Shown here: in pieces, positions 62,253 through 64,000 of the stretch
Layout of the letters: every line of letters starts with the position of its first letter
Numbering within the stretch: position 1 is the first letter of the stretch
NCBI RefSeq assembly: GCF_015710975.1
Contig: NZ_CP049783.1
Coordinates: forward strand, 3,076,001-3,140,000
DNA: 64,000 nt
Source: Paenibacillus polymyxa
GTDB lineage: Bacteria > Bacillota > Bacilli > Paenibacillales > Paenibacillaceae
Reading direction: 5' to 3'
Translations under genes and position numbers: made by a program
The notes under the pieces: generated by a model
Databases searched by the model: none
The model's input: the letters and a program-made list of their open reading frames with translations, nothing else
Told to the model about the DNA's origin: nothing

Positions 62253-63233
62253 TTGTTCAAAGGAAAAAAACTGCTGGTGACCGGAGGAACGGGATCTTGG
62301 GGGCAACGCCTGACGGCTGAATTGCTGAAGGAGGAGCCGACAGAAATTCGTATTTTCTCACGCGGTGAATTTGCACAGATTGCCATGGAGCGGCAATTTC
62401 AGTCTGATCCCCGGCTAAATTTCATGATTGGAGATATTCGGGACCTTCAGGCATTACGGGAGGCTTGTCGCGGGGTAGATTATGTGTTCCATTTGGCAGC
62501 ATTAAAACATGTCCCTGTGTGTGAGAAACAGCCGGAAGAGGCTTTCAAGACGAACGTACATGGTACGGAAAATGTGATTCGGGCCAGCATAGAGCAGGGA
62601 GTCGCCAAGGTCATTGATGTCTCTACAGACAAGGCGGTAGACCCGGTGAATGTATATGGGATGACGAAGGCGATTGGCGAAAGATTGATGATCCGCGCCA
62701 ACGCCTTAAGTGAACGTACTCGCTTTGTGTGTATTCGCGGCGGCAACGTGCTCGGAACGAGTGGAAGTGTCGTGCCTCTGTTCAAGCGCCAGATCGCGGA
62801 AGGACAGGATTTAACGCTGACGAGCCCAGATATGACACGTTTCTTCCTCACGCTCGGAGAGGCGATTGGCTTACTGCTGAAGGCTTCTGTTACGGCGATT
62901 GGTGGAGAGATACTAGTCATGAAAATGAAGGGTTGCAATATTGCGGATTTGGCAGAAGTGATGAAAGAACAGGCGGGGCAGCCTAAGTTAAAAGTGAAGG
63001 AAATTGGTATACGTGGTGGGGAAAAGCTACATGAGGTGCTGATTTCGCCCTATGAGGTGCCGCACACGTATCGCTATGATGATCGTTATTTTGTTATTCT
63101 TCCCCAGCAAGCAGACAAGCGTTTGTTGAGTCAATATGGTGGATTGGAGCGGGTGAACTTCGAACAATATCGCTCGGACGATGAGTTAATGGATCGCGCT
63201 GGAATTGCTGAGTTACTGCAAGGTATGGAGTAA
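62253..63233 (+). CDS. UDP-N-acetylglucosamine 4,6-dehydratase/epimerase-like (CapD/PseB type)
   Basis: TTG 62253 follows AGGAGGAG; the longer frame from 62220 would overlap the upstream gene and lacks a site. The 326-residue SDR has TGGTGSWGQ for NAD, HLAALKHVPVCEKQPEEAF and VSTDKAVDPVNVYGMTKA with the catalytic Lys/Tyr. This form makes 4-keto-6-deoxy or C5-epimerised UDP-HexNAc. Confidence 0.9.
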   Translation: MFKGKKLLVTGGTGSWGQRLTAELLKEEPTEIRIFSRGEFAQIAMERQFQSDPRLNFMIGDIRDLQALREACRGVDYVFHLAALKHVPVCEKQPEEAFKTNVHGTENVIRASIEQGVAKVIDVSTDKAVDPVNVYGMTKAIGERLMIRANALSERTRFVCIRGGNVLGTSGSVVPLFKRQIAEGQDLTLTSPDMTRFFLTLGEAIGLLLKASVTAIGGEILVMKMKGCNIADLAEVMKEQAGQPKLKVKEIGIRGGEKLHEVLISPYEVPHTYRYDDRYFVILPQQADKRLLSQYGGLERVNFEQYRSDDELMDRAGIAELLQGME

Positions 63234-63253
63234 CGATGAAAGAGGTGGGTATT

Positions 63254-64000
63254 TTGCAGCTTATGGAAAGAATCACAAAAGGAACGGTAAAGGTGGCAGT
63301 GATCGGCCTCGGTTATGTAGGGCTGCCCATGGCAGTGGAAATGGCAAAGGCCGGTTATGATGTATATGGCGTGGATTCCGACCCCGTCAAAGTAGCCAAG
63401 CTACTTCAAGGAAAGTCGTACATCATAGACATTGGCGATGATGCATTGAAAGGTCTGATCGGGCAGCAATTGCATCCAGTTACGGATATCAAGGTGCTGG
63501 AGCATGCGGATATCGTCGTGATTTGTGTGCCTACGCCGCTAACGGACGGACATCAACCAGATACGTCCTATATTGAGACAGCCATTGATCAGGCCATACC
63601 TCATTTGCGTAGACAAACGCTGTTGATTTTGGAAAGTACCACCTATCCGGGAACGACCGAAGAACTGATTCGGCCAGTAATAGAGCAGCGCAGGGGATGG
63701 ACAGTGGGTCAGGATTTTTATGTGTGCTTTTCACCGGAACGTGTCGACCCGGGCAGCGTCCATTTTAACATTCGCAACACCCCTAAGGTGATCGGCGGTT
63801 GCACACCGGATTGTCTGGCAGCAGGAGCAGGTTTTTACGGGTCTTTTTTGGATCAGATTGTTCCGGTTAGCTCGACAACTGTGGCTGAAGCCGCCAAGCT
63901 GTTTGAGAATACGTTTCGCAGTGTCAACATTGGAATGGTCAATGAGCTGACAGCAGCTTGTGAGAAAATTGGCATCAATATATGGGAGGTACTGGATGCA
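63254..64000 (+). CDS. Nucleotide-sugar dehydrogenase (UDP-Glc/UDP-ManNAc type), 3' partial
   Basis: TTG 63254 after AGAGGTGGG opens a frame that runs to the window end (249 codons). KVAVIGLGYVGLPMAVEMAKAG is the NAD fold, VVICVPTPL and ESTTYPGTTEE are typical of UDP-glucose/GDP-mannose dehydrogenases, and FVCFSPERVDPG follows. The catalytic Cys lies beyond the window. It makes a uronic acid donor for the same polysaccharide as the upstream dehydratase. Confidence 0.9.
   Translation, partial: MQLMERITKGTVKVAVIGLGYVGLPMAVEMAKAGYDVYGVDSDPVKVAKLLQGKSYIIDIGDDALKGLIGQQLHPVTDIKVLEHADIVVICVPTPLTDGHQPDTSYIETAIDQAIPHLRRQTLLILESTTYPGTTEELIRPVIEQRRGWTVGQDFYVCFSPERVDPGSVHFNIRNTPKVIGGCTPDCLAAGAGFYGSFLDQIVPVSSTTVAEAAKLFENTFRSVNIGMVNELTAACEKIGINIWEVLDA

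Noticed and set aside
1..64000. tRNA, rRNA, insertion sequences and prophage
   Set aside because: No cloverleaf, rRNA-like segment, transposase or phage structural gene was noticed while reading both strands.

Overview
The window reads as the chromosome of an endospore-forming, motile, plant- or soil-associated Firmicute, most likely Paenibacillus of the P. polymyxa type. This rests on family content, not a database search: a near-canonical GerE, a YhcN/YlaJ spore lipoprotein, a YvrJ plus split-sigma (SigO/RsoA-like) locus, a collagen-like surface protein with its own glycosyltransferases, strong AGGAGG ribosome sites, many TTG/GTG starts, and candidate sigma-K, sigma-G and sigma-D promoters. 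No rRNA, tRNA, CRISPR array, transposase or prophage was seen.

Layout. 1-7080: a surface-glycan or spore-surface block with two translationally coupled Asp-box beta-propellers, a GT4 glycosyltransferase, small unknown proteins, two DUF1796 paralogues and a sugar-nucleotide epimerase. 7184-16909: sugar metabolism and accessory genes: a GH1 6-phospho-beta-glucosidase, an L,D-transpeptidase-like protein, an exported propeller-like protein, an Rrf2 regulator with a thioredoxin-reductase-like flavoprotein, and a LacI regulator divergent from a DUF4038 hydrolase and a beta-glucoside-type PTS permease whose IIA domain is split off by a one-base frameshift. 17037-22235: one GT4 and two GT2-TPR glycosyltransferases next to a collagen-like protein with about 16 perfect or near-perfect 15-residue units. 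22526-26689: a Gld-type ABC export system of four overlapping genes. 26764-28417: YvrJ and a two-piece sigma factor. 28540-34210: a secreted lipase, a spore lipoprotein and a regulator-nagB-nagA operon.

34575-46740 is the most interesting part: twelve co-directional, tightly packed genes encoding two acyl carrier proteins, a radical SAM/SPASM enzyme, two ATP-grasp ligases, a BtrH-like acyltransferase, an ABC-2 exporter (ATPase plus two permeases), a GT-B glycosyltransferase, a Gfo/Idh/MocA oxidoreductase and a fold-type III PLP decarboxylase. The ACP + ATP-grasp + PLP decarboxylase + BtrH set matches the logic of butirosin side-chain assembly (BtrI/J/K/H), but no aminocyclitol genes are present, so it probably makes and exports a different carrier-assembled conjugate.

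46829-51068 is a Fur-controlled efeOBU iron uptake operon; 51149-53583 holds gerE and small unknown genes. 53590-54693 is an RlmA-type 23S rRNA methyltransferase behind two leader peptides, the first ending in an Arg-Leu-Arg motif, which suggests macrolide-inducible control. 54698-58537 has an M20 dipeptidase, a small YjfB protein and a chemoreceptor with sigma-D-like boxes. 58563-64000 has a probable sigma-K-dependent small protein, an SGNH esterase and the start of a polysaccharide cluster (GT-D protein, glycosyltransferase, nucleotide-sugar dehydratase, nucleotide-sugar dehydrogenase cut by the window end).

Two intact-looking genes (PTS permease, first ATP-grasp) are each broken by the loss of one base in a homopolymer, so sequencing error must be excluded before calling them pseudogenes.
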